Assembly: GCF_015680235.1 (NCBI RefSeq)
Contig: NZ_JADLJL010000012.1
Location: 1 to 64,000 of the forward strand
Direction: 5' to 3'
Origin: Pseudomonas guariconensis
GTDB lineage: Bacteria > Pseudomonadota > Gammaproteobacteria > Pseudomonadales > Pseudomonadaceae
Length of the DNA: 64,000 bases
Shown here: positions 36,542-45,211 of the stretch, piece by piece
Layout: each line of letters starts with the position of its first letter
Numbering within the stretch: the stretch's first letter is position 1
Made by a program: the position numbers and the translations under genes
Notes under the pieces: generated by a model
Databases searched by the model: none
What the model was told of the DNA's origin: nothing
The model's input: the letters and a program-made list of their open reading frames with translations, nothing else

Positions 36542-37885
36542 CTAGATCGACTTGTCGACCTCAGCCTGCGGCTCAGCCTCCTCGGCCTTGGTCTTCTGCT
36601 CCTCGGCCTCGGTATCCTCCGCCGCCACCGGCGCCTGCATCACCTCCTGCACGGTCGCCTCATCCACCCGCGGGTCGAGCGCCGCCGACAATGGCGAACC
36701 GGCCGCCGGCATGGCCACGTGGCCCAGAGGCGCGTCCTGCACCTGGTGCAACCCGGTGACCGCCTTCGGTCGGATACGCCATACCAGCACCAAGGCGAAG
36801 AACAGGAAAAACGCATACAGCATCTGCGGCCCCAGGGCTTTCATCAGCACCCCCGCCGCCAACGGCCCGATACAGGCGCCCACGCCATAGGTCACCAGCA
36901 GCATGGCGGTCAGCGACACCCGCCGCTCGCTTTCCACGTGGTCATTGGAAAAGGCCACCGCCAGCGGATACAGGCAGAACTGCAAAAGCGAAATCAGAAA
37001 GCCGATGGCGAACAACAACTCGAGCGGCACACTGGGCAATATCGCCAGCGGCAGCGAAGCCAGGGCCAGGCCGATGGCTGCACTGCGAATCAGCACTGCG
37101 CGATCATAGCGGTCGGACAACCAGCCCAGCGGCCATTGCACCACCAAGCCAGCGAAAATGCAGCTACCCATGAACAGGCCGACCTGCTCGGTGGTCAGCC
37201 CCTGGTTGGCCGCGTACAGCGGCGCCAGCCCGTAGAACGAGCCGACGATCAGGCCAGAACCCAGCACCGTGGACAACGACTGCGGGACACGTTTGATGAA
37301 GAACTTGGGCTCCATCGGTGCCGGCCGCAGCGGCGCCGGGTGGATGCGCCGGGTCATCGCCACCGGCACCAGGCACAGGGCGAAGCACATGGCGACCAGC
37401 ATCAGCAGCTCGGGGCCAAGCTCAGGGTGCACCACCAGGATCAGCTGGCCGAGCACCAGGCCCAGATAGGAGGCGATCATATAGCCGCTGAATACCGCTC
37501 CGCGGTGCTTCACATCGGCCTGCTCGTTGAGCCAGCTCTCGATGACCATGTACTGGCACATCATCCCCAGGCCGACGATCATCCGCAGCCCTACCCAGAC
37601 CGGCAACCAACTGGTCATGCCATGCCCGAGCACGGCTGCGCAGACGATGCCGGCGCACGTGGCATAGGCCCGTATGTGCCCGACTCGGCCGATCAGCCGG
37701 TGGCCGATCTTGCCGCCCACCGCCAGGCCGAAGTAGTTGGCGGCCATCAAGGCACCGACCCAGAGGCTGTCCACATGGTCGGCGGCTAGGCGCAGGGCCA
37801 GGTAGGTACTGAGCAGGCCCGAGCCGATCAGCATCATCAAGGCAGCGAAATACAGCGACTGAAACGGCTTCCAGATGTTGCGCAT
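36542..37885 (-). CDS. Major facilitator superfamily transporter
   Basis: A 447-residue, 12-helix inner-membrane protein. The N-terminal half shows the MFS loop 2-3 pattern (NYFGLAVGGKIGHRLIGRVGH) and the loop 8-9 counterpart (PLGWLSDRYDRAVLIRS). The C-terminal tail (about 40 residues) is cytoplasmic and very acidic (EDTEAEEQKTKAEEAEP). I start at MRNIWKPFQ (37885), preceded by AAGGAG 13 nt upstream; a frame reaching 38488 overlaps the next gene and is rejected. The substrate cannot be told from sequence. Confidence 0.88.
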   Translation of the reverse strand: MRNIWKPFQSLYFAALMMLIGSGLLSTYLALRLAADHVDSLWVGALMAANYFGLAVGGKIGHRLIGRVGHIRAYATCAGIVCAAVLGHGMTSWLPVWVGLRMIVGLGMMCQYMVIESWLNEQADVKHRGAVFSGYMIASYLGLVLGQLILVVHPELGPELLMLVAMCFALCLVPVAMTRRIHPAPLRPAPMEPKFFIKRVPQSLSTVLGSGLIVGSFYGLAPLYAANQGLTTEQVGLFMGSCIFAGLVVQWPLGWLSDRYDRAVLIRSAAIGLALASLPLAILPSVPLELLFAIGFLISLLQFCLYPLAVAFSNDHVESERRVSLTAMLLVTYGVGACIGPLAAGVLMKALGPQMLYAFFLFFALVLVWRIRPKAVTGLHQVQDAPLGHVAMPAAGSPLSAALDPRVDEATVQEVMQAPVAAEDTEAEEQKTKAEEAEPQAEVDKSI

Positions 37886-38016
37886 ACGTCCCGTCGAACT
37901 CCTTGGGTCAGATGGCGTTGGCTTGCAGGCAAGCATAAAAGCAAATTTGCCGCGGCGCAGGCCCCTGACGGCGAAATAGCGCAGCAGGGGCGCGTCCAGT
38001 GCCGGTCGTGTCGCGA

Positions 38017-39360
38017 TCAGGCCTGTGCTGCCAGCACCCGACGCTCCCAAGGCGTGATTTCGTCGAGGAAATCGGTCAGCTCCAGGGTCTTGGTGGCAAT
38101 GTAGCCTTCGATGAACTCGTCGCCGAACAGTTCCCGCGCCAATGCGCTGCGCTTGAGCCGCTGCAACGCGCCGTGCAGCGTACACGGCAGGCTCAGGTGC
38201 TCCGGCACGTCGAATTCCCCCTGGATCGCAGGCGTCGGCAGCAGGCCCTGCTCGATGCCGTGCAGGCCGGCAGCTAGGCTCGCGGCGATGGCCAGGTACG
38301 GGTTGGCATCGGCACCTGGCAAGCGGTTCTCCACCCGCCGTGCCACGGGGGAACTGGCCGGGATGCGCAGGCCGGCGGCACGGTTGTCTTCGGACCAGCA
38401 GGCATTGTTGGGCGAGGCGTACGGGTGGCACAGGCGCTGGTAGGAATTGACGTTGGGCGCGAACAACGCGGTGAAGTCGGCCATGCACGCTTGCAGGCCG
38501 CCGATGAACTGGTGGAAGGTCGCCGTCGGCTGTCCCGCTTCGTCGCTGAACACGTTGCGACCAGTGCCGATCTCCACCAGGCTCTGGTGGATGTGCATGG
38601 AGCTACCCGGGGTCCGCGCCAACGGCTTGGCCATGCACACCACCGTCAGGCCGTGCCGGAGCGCCACTTCCTTGAGCAGGTGCTTGAACAGGAAGGTCTG
38701 GTCGGCCAGTAGCAGCGGGTCGCCATGCAAAAGGTTGATCTCGAACTGGCTGACGCCCATCTCGTGCATGAAGGTGTCACGGGGCAGGCCAAGGGCGGCC
38801 ATGCACTGGTAGACCTCGTTGAAGAAGGGACGCAAGCCATTGTTGGAACTGACGCTGAAAGCCGAGTGGCCGAGTTCGCGGCGCCCGTCCTTGCCCACCG
38901 GCGGCAGAAACGCCTGACCTGGGTCGGCATTGGGCGCGAAGACGAAGAATTCGAGTTCCGTGGCCACCACCGGCGCAAGGCCGAGGGCAGCATAGCGGGC
39001 AATTACGGCCTTGAGCTGGCCGCGGGTGGAAAGCCCGGACGGCACGCCGTCGAGTTCGACCGCATCGCAGATGGCCAAGGCCCGGGGCTCGTCGCTCCAA
39101 GGCAGGCGGTGAACCTGGGCGGGGTCGGCCACCAAGGCCAGATCGCCGTCGTCACTGCCATAGAAGCGCGCCGGCGGGTAGCCGCCCATGATGCATTGCA
39201 GCAATACGCCCCGCGCCATCTGCAGGCGGCGCCCTTCAAGAAAGCCTTCGGCGGTCATCACCTTGCCGCGGGGCACGCCGTTGAGGTCGGGGGTGACACA
39301 TTCGATCTCGTCGATGCCGGTCAAGCGCTCGGCGAATGAGCGCGGGGCTTCGGTCTTCAT
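38017..39360 (-). CDS. Glutamine synthetase-like enzyme (gamma-glutamylpolyamine synthetase type)
   Basis: A 447-residue member of the GS fold closest in pattern to PuuA/SpuI-like enzymes, which ligate glutamate to putrescine or related amines. Motifs: metal-site segment ELEFFVFAP, the ATP/substrate region PGSSMHIHQSL, and ENRLPGADANPYLAIAASLA near the C-terminus. The start MKTEAPRSF (39360) is chosen because longer frames run through the REP-rich gap. An inverted repeat 15 nt upstream may be an operator. The exact amine substrate is unknown. Confidence 0.85.
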   Translation of the reverse strand: MKTEAPRSFAERLTGIDEIECVTPDLNGVPRGKVMTAEGFLEGRRLQMARGVLLQCIMGGYPPARFYGSDDGDLALVADPAQVHRLPWSDEPRALAICDAVELDGVPSGLSTRGQLKAVIARYAALGLAPVVATELEFFVFAPNADPGQAFLPPVGKDGRRELGHSAFSVSSNNGLRPFFNEVYQCMAALGLPRDTFMHEMGVSQFEINLLHGDPLLLADQTFLFKHLLKEVALRHGLTVVCMAKPLARTPGSSMHIHQSLVEIGTGRNVFSDEAGQPTATFHQFIGGLQACMADFTALFAPNVNSYQRLCHPYASPNNACWSEDNRAAGLRIPASSPVARRVENRLPGADANPYLAIAASLAAGLHGIEQGLLPTPAIQGEFDVPEHLSLPCTLHGALQRLKRSALARELFGDEFIEGYIATKTLELTDFLDEITPWERRVLAAQA

Positions 39361-39374
39361 GACGCTGTCCTTGT

Positions 39375-39399
39375 TGTTGTGTGCTCGTCGGGCACAACA
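39375..39399. promoter_or_regulatory. Operator-like inverted repeat upstream of the GS-like gene
   Basis: TGTTGTG-N11-CACAACA, a perfect 7-bp inverted repeat 15 nt upstream of the start codon. Size and spacing fit a dimeric regulator; the regulator is not identified. Confidence 0.4.
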
Positions 39400-39485
39400 T
39401 AGGCGCTGAGTGTTGAAAATATCAAGCACCTCAAGGTTTCGATGTAGAAATTTATTAACACTCGAGGCGAACGCTGTATCAACCC

Positions 39486-40116
39486 AATCGCCGGCAAGCC
39501 GGCTCCCACAGAGGGTCAGCACTGGCCGTTTGTTCTGTGCTCGACAGCGCAGCCCAAAGGGCTGGGTGACCTCCCGCAACAAGCGTACACAGGGCCTGTG
39601 GGAGCGGGCTTGCCCCGCGATTGGGCCGGGCCCGCTATCACCGCCGCCAAGCAAGGGCTTCGCCCTTGATCGCGGGACAAGCCCGCTCCCACAGGGTGTG
39701 GTTGGCGAAGTACCGGTGGGAGCCGGCTTGCCGGCGATTGGCCAGAACGGGCAACAGCATCATGAATCCTGAGCGAGCAGGGCTGGTTGAGTGCATGGTG
39801 ATTACCCACACCGGGATGCGATCTGGCTTTGGGTAAAGGGTTGTCTTCATCGCCGGCAAGCCGGCTCCCACAGGGTGTGGTTGGCGCTGCACCAGTGGGA
39901 GCCGGCTTGCCCACAACCATAGAATATCCCACCGGTACTTCGCCAACCACACCCGGTGCGGCGGTCCGACTTGCCCCGCGATCAAGGGCGAAGCCCTTGC
40001 CAGGCGACGGTGATATCGGGTCCGGCCTAATCGCGGGACAAGCCCACACACAAAGGACCTGCAAACTCAAATAGTTATGCGATGTTCTATGAGAGTGGGC
40101 TTGCCCCGCGATTGGG
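39486..40116. repeat. Large REP array between GS-like and Gre-like genes
   Basis: About nine REP palindromes of two families lie at roughly 39486-39513, 39598-39624, 39669-39694, 39716-39741, 39849-39873, 39894-39910, 39970-39985, 40029-40050 and 40092-40116. Several are degenerate. A composite unit (39598-39694) is an inverted copy of the one at 6198-6295. A 28-bp perfect inverted repeat (39694-39721 and 39927-39954) is embedded. Short ORFs here are accidental; no gene is seen in 39361-40121. Confidence 0.8.
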
Positions 40117-40121
40117 CCGGT

Positions 40122-40604
40122 TCAGACGACGCTGATCACCACCGATACCTGTTCGGCGCCAGCCACCACCAGGCTCACCTCGTCATCGACTTTCTTGCCC
40201 AGCAACTGTTGCCCCAACGGCGAGCGCGCCGTGATGACGGTGACCTGCTGCGCGCCTTCGCCTATCTTCAAGCCTGCCGCCTCAGGCCCAAGGAACAGCA
40301 AGCGCTGGCGCCCCTGTTCATCTTCCAGGGTCACCAGGTTGCTGACCTGGATACCTCGTACCGGGTCATAGTCGCGCAACAGCAACTGCTGGTACGCCAG
40401 CAGCGCCTGGCGGATCTCGGCCGTGCGCCGGGCCTGCCCGGTGGCCAGGTACGAGGCCTCGAGGCTCAGGGTGTCATACTTGTTCTCGGCGATATTCTCC
40501 TCGGCGGTGGCGGCCTCGTAGGCGGCCTGTGCCGCACGGCGCAGCACCTCGACATCATGTTCGAGGGTCTCGACGATGCGCGAGAGCAGGGTGGTCTTGT
40601 CCAT
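40122..40604 (-). CDS. GreA/GreB-family transcription factor-like protein
   Basis: A 160-residue protein with the Gre architecture: an N-terminal helical hairpin (about 1-75) and a C-terminal FKBP-like GreA/B domain (ARSPLGQQLLGKKVDDEVSLVV). At the hairpin tip it has AENKYDTLSLEASYLA, with Asp and Glu near the positions of the catalytic acids of Gre factors. It may act on RNA polymerase, but it is not the housekeeping GreA. Start ATG 40604 is 3 nt after the stop of the upstream membrane-protein gene, so they are co-transcribed; a TTG at 40610 overlaps that stop. Confidence 0.8.
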   Translation of the reverse strand: MDKTTLLSRIVETLEHDVEVLRRAAQAAYEAATAEENIAENKYDTLSLEASYLATGQARRTAEIRQALLAYQQLLLRDYDPVRGIQVSNLVTLEDEQGRQRLLFLGPEAAGLKIGEGAQQVTVITARSPLGQQLLGKKVDDEVSLVVAGAEQVSVVISVV

Positions 40605-40606
40605 GG

Positions 40607-40987
40607 TCAATAGCAGAATTCCAGTACGTTGGCCTGGCTCTTGTCAGTTGGTGCAGTGCGGTTCTGCTGCAGCCAGAACTGGCATTTGGGGTTGTTCAGG
40701 TTGCGCGGGCTGCCCTGGGCCGCTTCGACGGCCTGGCGAGTCTCCTGCTGTTGCAGGATCACCTTGTAGCGCTCGAACATTTCGGCCTGCGCGTCGGCCG
40801 GCGCTGCCGGTTGGCTGGCGGTCGGTGCCATGGCCTGGACCACCGGCTGCACCTGTCCCGGCCACCAGTGCCATGCCAGCCACAGGCTCAGGGCGATGGC
40901 CACGGCGCCGAGCCACAGGCCGAGCGCCACGCATAGAATCAACTGGACGGGCTTGAGGGTAACCTTCAGTTCGCGGCGACGTGGCAT
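40607..40987 (-). CDS. Small inner-membrane protein of unknown function
   Basis: A 126-residue protein that I do not recognise by name. A basic N-terminus (MPRRRELKVTLK) precedes one membrane helix (about 15-40, LILCVALGLWLGAVAIALSLW shortened), then a periplasmic Ala/Pro/Gln segment and a C-terminal part with two Cys (KCQFWLQQN, LEFCY). AGGAGG lies 7 nt upstream of ATG 40987, so the longer frame to 41074 is not used. It forms an operon with the Gre-like gene and is divergent from earP. Confidence 0.8.
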   Translation of the reverse strand: MPRRRELKVTLKPVQLILCVALGLWLGAVAIALSLWLAWHWWPGQVQPVVQAMAPTASQPAAPADAQAEMFERYKVILQQQETRQAVEAAQGSPRNLNNPKCQFWLQQNRTAPTDKSQANVLEFCY

Positions 40988-41119
40988 GGCGGCCTCCTGG
41001 CTGGGCGGTTCATGCCGGGCATTGTCGCACGGTGGCAGGGGTTTTTTGGCGTCGATGCTTTCGCCTTGAAGCATTTATCCGCAAAATCCGCGGTTTTTGC
41101 GCGGGGCAAGGGAGTGGGC

Positions 41120-42253
41120 ATGAAATCCACCTGGGACATCTTCTGCACGGTCGTCGACAACTACGGCGACATCGGCGTGACCTGGCGCCTGGCCCGGCAA
41201 CTGGTGGCCGAGCAGGGGCTGGCGGTACGCCTGTGGGTGGACGACCTCGAAGCCTTCGTGCGCCTGTGCCCCGAGGCCGATGCCGGCGCCGCGCAGCAGT
41301 GGCAAGCCGGCGTCGACGTGCGGCACTGGCCGAGCCAATGGCAACCGGTAGCGCCGGGCGACGTGGTGATCGGTGCCTTCGGTTGCCGGCTGCCGGCCGA
41401 TTACATCGAGGCCCTGCGCCTACGGGCCAGGCCTGCGCTGTGGCTGAACCTCGAGTACCTGAGCGCCGAGGATTGGGTAGAGGGCTGCCATGGCCTGGCC
41501 TCGCCCCAGGCCAATGGGCTGCGCACCCTGTTTTTCTTCCCAGGCTTCACCGACAAGACCGGTGGCCTGCTGCGCGAGGGCACGCTGCTGGCCCGGCGCG
41601 CGGCCTTCGAGGCGGACCCGACCGCGCGCACAGCGTTCCTCGGCGGCCTGGGCGTGCAGGTGGAGGAGGGCGCGCGGCTGCTCTCGTTGTTTGCCTACGA
41701 AAACGCGCAGCTGGGCACCTGGCTCGATGCCTTGGTCGAAGACAGCCAACCCAGCCACCTGCTGGTGCCCGACGGGCGCATCCTGGCCGATGTACGCCAA
41801 TGGCTGGGTGAGCCCGGCCTGAGTGTGGGCGCGGTGCGGCGCAAAGGTGCGCTGACCGTGCAGATCCTGCCATTCGTCAGCCAGGACGATTATGATCGCC
41901 TGCTCTGGGCCTGCGACTTCAATGCCGTGCGCGGTGAGGACTCCTTCGTGCGTGCCCAATGGGCCGGCAAGCCGCTGTTGTGGCATATCTATGTGCAGGA
42001 CGAGAACGCCCATTGGGAAAAACTCGAAGCGTTCCTCAAGCTTTATCGCCAAGGGCTGTCAGAAAAAGCGGGAGATGCGCTGGTCGAGCTTTGGCGTGCC
42101 TGGAACATGGACCGCGACATGGGCGCGGCCTGGCGCGGGGTGCTCGAGCACTGGCCGCAACTGCAGGCACATGCCCGCCAATGGAGCGCCGCACAGGCCG
42201 CTCGGCCGGACCTTGCCACGACGCTGGTACAGTTTTACCGAAATTGGCTATGA
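41120..42253 (+). CDS. earP: EF-P arginine rhamnosyltransferase EarP
   Basis: A 377-residue GT-B glycosyltransferase that transfers rhamnose from dTDP-rhamnose to Arg32 of EF-P. Sequence shows the N-terminal VVDNYGDIGVTWRLARQL signature, FFPGFTDKTGGLLRE, and the C-terminal nucleotide-sugar site region NAVRGEDSFVRAQWAGKPLLWH (shortened). The gene is 48 nt upstream of efp, its substrate. Start at MKSTWDIF (41120); the longer frame back to 41012 overlaps the divergent promoter region. Confidence 0.95.
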   Translation: MKSTWDIFCTVVDNYGDIGVTWRLARQLVAEQGLAVRLWVDDLEAFVRLCPEADAGAAQQWQAGVDVRHWPSQWQPVAPGDVVIGAFGCRLPADYIEALRLRARPALWLNLEYLSAEDWVEGCHGLASPQANGLRTLFFFPGFTDKTGGLLREGTLLARRAAFEADPTARTAFLGGLGVQVEEGARLLSLFAYENAQLGTWLDALVEDSQPSHLLVPDGRILADVRQWLGEPGLSVGAVRRKGALTVQILPFVSQDDYDRLLWACDFNAVRGEDSFVRAQWAGKPLLWHIYVQDENAHWEKLEAFLKLYRQGLSEKAGDALVELWRAWNMDRDMGAAWRGVLEHWPQLQAHARQWSAAQAARPDLATTLVQFYRNWL

Positions 42254-42301
42254 TACGCGGCCTCGATTTTTATAAATCCATCCAGATTCGGATACTTCGT
42301 A

Positions 42302-42871
42302 ATGAAAACTGGTAAAGAACTGAAACCCGGTACCGTACTGCGGATCGACAACGACCCGTGGCTGGTACAGAAAGCCGAATTCACCAAGTCCGGTCGCAAC
42401 AGTGCGATCATGAAGACCAAGCTGAAGAACCTGCTGACCGGCTACAAGACCGAAACCGTCTACTTCGCCGACGACAAGCTGGACGACGTGATCCTCGATC
42501 GCAAGGAAGTCACCCTGTCCTTCATCAGCGGTGATGCCTACACCTTCATGGACACCACCGACTACACCATGTACGAACTGAACGCCGAAGACATCGACGC
42601 CGTTCTGCCGTACATCGAAGAAGGCATGCAGGACGTCTGCGCCCTGACCATGTACGAAGAGAAAGTCGTATCGGTCGAGCTGCCGACCACCATCAGCCGC
42701 CAGGTCACCTACACCGAGAACGCTGCTCGCGGCGACACCTCGGGCAAGGTCATGAAGCCGGCCAAGCTGGCCAACGGCACCGAAGTTCAGGTTGCCGACT
42801 TCATCGAGATCGACGAGTGGATCGACATCGACACTCGCGACGGCAGCTTCAAGGGCCGTTCCAAGAAGTAA
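42302..42871 (+). CDS. efp: Elongation factor P
   Basis: A 189-residue EF-P with three beta-barrel domains. It rescues ribosomes stalled at polyproline. The modified position is Arg32 (KSGRNSA), the hallmark of the EarP/rhamnosylation branch, rather than lysine. A TATGAT -10-like box lies at 42249-42254, at the end of earP, so efp may also have its own promoter. A strong terminator follows. Confidence 0.98.
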   Translation: MKTGKELKPGTVLRIDNDPWLVQKAEFTKSGRNSAIMKTKLKNLLTGYKTETVYFADDKLDDVILDRKEVTLSFISGDAYTFMDTTDYTMYELNAEDIDAVLPYIEEGMQDVCALTMYEEKVVSVELPTTISRQVTYTENAARGDTSGKVMKPAKLANGTEVQVADFIEIDEWIDIDTRDGSFKGRSKK

Positions 42872-42887
42872 TTCTTCTTGCGATCGC

Positions 42888-42918
42888 AAAAAAACCCGGC
42901 CTTGGCCGGGTTTTTTTT
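42888..42918 (+). terminator. Terminator after efp
   Basis: AAAAAAACCCGGCC-TT-GGCCGGGTTTTTTTT, a perfect stem with T8 tail, 17 nt after the efp stop. Confidence 0.95.
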
Positions 42919-42941
42919 CAGGTGCGATATTTGCTGTTGCC

Positions 42942-43027
42942 AATCGCCGGCAAGCCGGCTCCCACAAAGGGCCTGCAAAATCAAATAGTTATGCGTTTTT
43001 CTGTGGGAGCCGGCTTGCCGGCGATTG
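42942..43027. repeat. Inverted REP pair between efp and ohr
   Basis: Two GCCGGCAAGCCGGC palindromes face each other. The spacer GCAAAATCAAATAGTTATGC between them recurs near 6166-6189 and, with changes, near 40,065. Confidence 0.8.
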
Positions 43028-43049
43028 GGACGCAAAGCGTCCCCTACGA

Positions 43050-43478
43050 TCAAACAGTCACGTGCAACCGCACATCCACATTGTTGCGCGTGGCATTGGA
43101 GTACGGGCAGACGTGGTGCGCTTTCTCCACCAGCGCCTCGGCCTCGGCCTGGGCCAGCCCCGGCAGGTTGATGTGCAGGTCGATATCCAGGCCGAACCCG
43201 CCCGGGATCTGCCCGATGCCCACCTTGGCGGTGATCGAGCTGTCGGCAGGCAGTTGCTGCTTCGCCTGGCCCGCCACGAACTTCAAGGCGCCGATGAAGC
43301 AGGCCGAATAACCGGCTGCGAACATCTGCTCGGGGTTGGTACCGTCGCCGCCAGCGCCGCCCAGCTCCTTGGGCGTGCTCAGCTTGACCTCGAGCTTGCC
43401 GTCGCTGGAGCGCGATTTACCATCGCGACCGCCCGTGGAGGTTGCTTCGGCGATGTACAGGGGAGTGACCTTTTGCAT
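43050..43478 (-). CDS. ohr: Organic hydroperoxide resistance protein Ohr
   Basis: A 142-residue OsmC/Ohr-family thiol peroxidase that reduces organic and fatty-acid hydroperoxides. The catalytic pair is Cys60 (YSACFIGAL) and Cys124 (HHVCPYSNA), in the family positions. The gene is 129 nt downstream of ohrR in the same direction, and an AT-rich inverted repeat precedes it. Confidence 0.96.
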   Translation of the reverse strand: MQKVTPLYIAEATSTGGRDGKSRSSDGKLEVKLSTPKELGGAGGDGTNPEQMFAAGYSACFIGALKFVAGQAKQQLPADSSITAKVGIGQIPGGFGLDIDLHINLPGLAQAEAEALVEKAHHVCPYSNATRNNVDVRLHVTV

Positions 43479-43534
43479 CTTGAGCCTCGCTTGTGTGCTG
43501 TGCGCCGTGGCGCTGGATGGGTATGGGAGTTAAA

Positions 43535-43560
43535 TTAGCGCTCAATTATTTAGTGCGCAA
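43535..43560. promoter_or_regulatory. Candidate OhrR operator upstream of ohr
   Basis: An AT-rich imperfect palindrome (TTAGCGCTCAATT / ATTTAGTGCGCAA) lies about 57 nt upstream of ohr, in the only gap between ohrR and ohr. OhrR-type MarR repressors bind such sites. The match is by position and symmetry only. Confidence 0.5.
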
Positions 43561-43607
43561 GATAAATTTCATTCCGTTCATCGGTACGGCGTTCCACAGC
43601 ATAGCCG

Positions 43608-44063
43608 TCAGAGGTTTTTTTGCAGGCTGGCGCGCAGCTCCAACAAGTCCGCCTGCAGTTGCTGCAGGCGTTCGATGCTGCGCCCACTGGCTTGCAGGAT
43701 GCACGGCGGCACGCGCCTGGCCTCGTCCTGCAGGGCGCGCCCCTTGTCGGTCAACTCCACCAGTACCACCCGCTCATCCTCGCGGCTGCGGGTGCGCTTG
43801 AGCAGCCCTTCGCTTTCCAGGCGCTTGAGCAGGGGGGTCAGCGAGCCCGGGTCGGTGAGCAGGCGCTGGCTGATCTCGCCCACGGTCAGGCCGTCCTGTT
43901 CCCAGAGCACGAGCATGGCCAGGTATTGCGGGTAGGTCAGGCCCAGGGCCTGCAACAGGGGTTTGTAGACCTTGGTCATCAGCAACGAGGTGGAATGCAG
44001 GGCGAAGCAGACCTGGTTGTCCAGCAGCAGCTCGTTGCAAGGGGCATTGATGTCGGCGTTCAT
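43608..44063 (-). CDS. ohrR: Organic-peroxide-sensing repressor OhrR (MarR family)
   Basis: A 151-residue winged-helix repressor. The peroxide-sensing Cys is Cys19 (LDNQVCFALHSTS), and a further Cys near residue 125 (RRVPPCILQ) suggests the two-Cys type. The MarR DNA-binding helix and wing (TDPGSLTPLLKRLESEGLL, RSREDERVVLVELTDKG) are clear. It should repress ohr and itself until oxidised. Confidence 0.93.
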   Translation of the reverse strand: MNADINAPCNELLLDNQVCFALHSTSLLMTKVYKPLLQALGLTYPQYLAMLVLWEQDGLTVGEISQRLLTDPGSLTPLLKRLESEGLLKRTRSREDERVVLVELTDKGRALQDEARRVPPCILQASGRSIERLQQLQADLLELRASLQKNL

Positions 44064-44121
44064 GCAGGTCCTTGAATGAAGTCAGGGTGAAAATCTAGCA
44101 CGCTGATGGTTGGCGCGCTCA

Positions 44122-45075
44122 CTACCTGCGCAGTCCGCTGCGCAGGGCCAGGTCCCAGGGGGGTACCGGACTGAAACGGCTCTTGAGGAATTCGAGCAGC
44201 AAGCGACTGCGAGAGTTCGTTTCATGTTCCAGGCGTAATGCATAGATGCCACTGCTTTCCGGTGGCGGCAGGCCGTTTTCGCAGAACAGCGGCAGCAGTT
44301 CGCCGCGCAGCAGGTAGTCGCTGACCAGCCAGGTAGGCAGATGGGCGATGCCCAGGCCGGCCAGGGCGCCGAACAGCAGCGTCTCGGCATTGTTGGCGGC
44401 CATGCGCATGCGTGCCGGGCGGTACAGGCGGCTCTGGCCATCGACCGTGAAGCGCCAGGCGAAGGGCGGCGCCAGGCCGTCCCAGTCCAGGCCATGGTGC
44501 TCCGGCAGCTCGCTCGGGCAGGCCGGCACGCCGCGGCTGGCCAGGTAGGCGGGGCTGGCGCAGGCGATGCGCACCATGTAGGCCAGGGGCGTGGCCACCA
44601 GGCGGGTGTCGGCCAGGGGACCGGCGCGCAGCACCAAGTCGACCTCGCCCAGGTGGCTGCCGTGCAGGTCGACGAAGCTATCGATCAGACGCAGTTGCAC
44701 ATCCAGCCCAGGGTAGGCCGCCAGGAAGTCGGCGATGGCCGGAGCCAGGTGGCGGCGGCCAAAGGCGGCAGGGGCATCTATGCGGATCAACCCTTCCGGC
44801 GCGCTGCTTAACGACACCGCCTCGGCCCGCGCCAGGCGCAGTTCCTCGATGATGCGCCGGGCCCGCTCGGCGAAAGCTTTACCGGCTGGCGTGGCTCGAA
44901 CTGCGTGGGTGGTGCGGGCGAACAAGCGGCTGCCGACGGCCTGCTCCAGGTTATCGATACGCCGGGCTACCGCCGAGGGCGTCAGCGGGTGGCGGCGCGC
45001 CGCGGCGGAGAAGCTGCCGGTTTCCAGCACATCGAGAAACAGGCTCAATTGTTCGGTCAGGGTATCAGGGCTCAT
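44122..45075 (-). CDS. LysR-family transcriptional regulator
   Basis: A 317-residue LysR protein: N-terminal HTH (FLDVLETGSFSAAARRHPLTPSAVARRI region), then a substrate-binding domain. It is divergent from the TauE/SafE-type transporter gene at 45212 with 136 nt between, so it may control that gene. The inducer is unknown. Confidence 0.9.
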   Translation of the reverse strand: MSPDTLTEQLSLFLDVLETGSFSAAARRHPLTPSAVARRIDNLEQAVGSRLFARTTHAVRATPAGKAFAERARRIIEELRLARAEAVSLSSAPEGLIRIDAPAAFGRRHLAPAIADFLAAYPGLDVQLRLIDSFVDLHGSHLGEVDLVLRAGPLADTRLVATPLAYMVRIACASPAYLASRGVPACPSELPEHHGLDWDGLAPPFAWRFTVDGQSRLYRPARMRMAANNAETLLFGALAGLGIAHLPTWLVSDYLLRGELLPLFCENGLPPPESSGIYALRLEHETNSRSRLLLEFLKSRFSPVPPWDLALRSGLRR

Positions 45076-45211
45076 GGCACATCACTGTTCCAGCGCGGAG
45101 AGGGTTTGCTTGTGCGAAACAAGCAAAGCCATTGTGCGCTGCTGTGCGTTTCCCCGCCAGCAGCGAGCCGCTAGCATGCCCGTATTGTCAAACCGGCGGG
45201 ATGAGGCGCGG

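Noticed and set aside
36542..38488. 648-codon version of the MFS transporter
   Set aside because: The extra N-terminus lies antisense-frame inside the glutamine-synthetase-like gene; the transporter begins with its first helix after 37885.
39516..40070. Short ORFs in both strands of the REP array
   Set aside because: Their proteins are translations of REP palindromes (repeated AGLSRD/SPASRLP-type strings) and are not genes.
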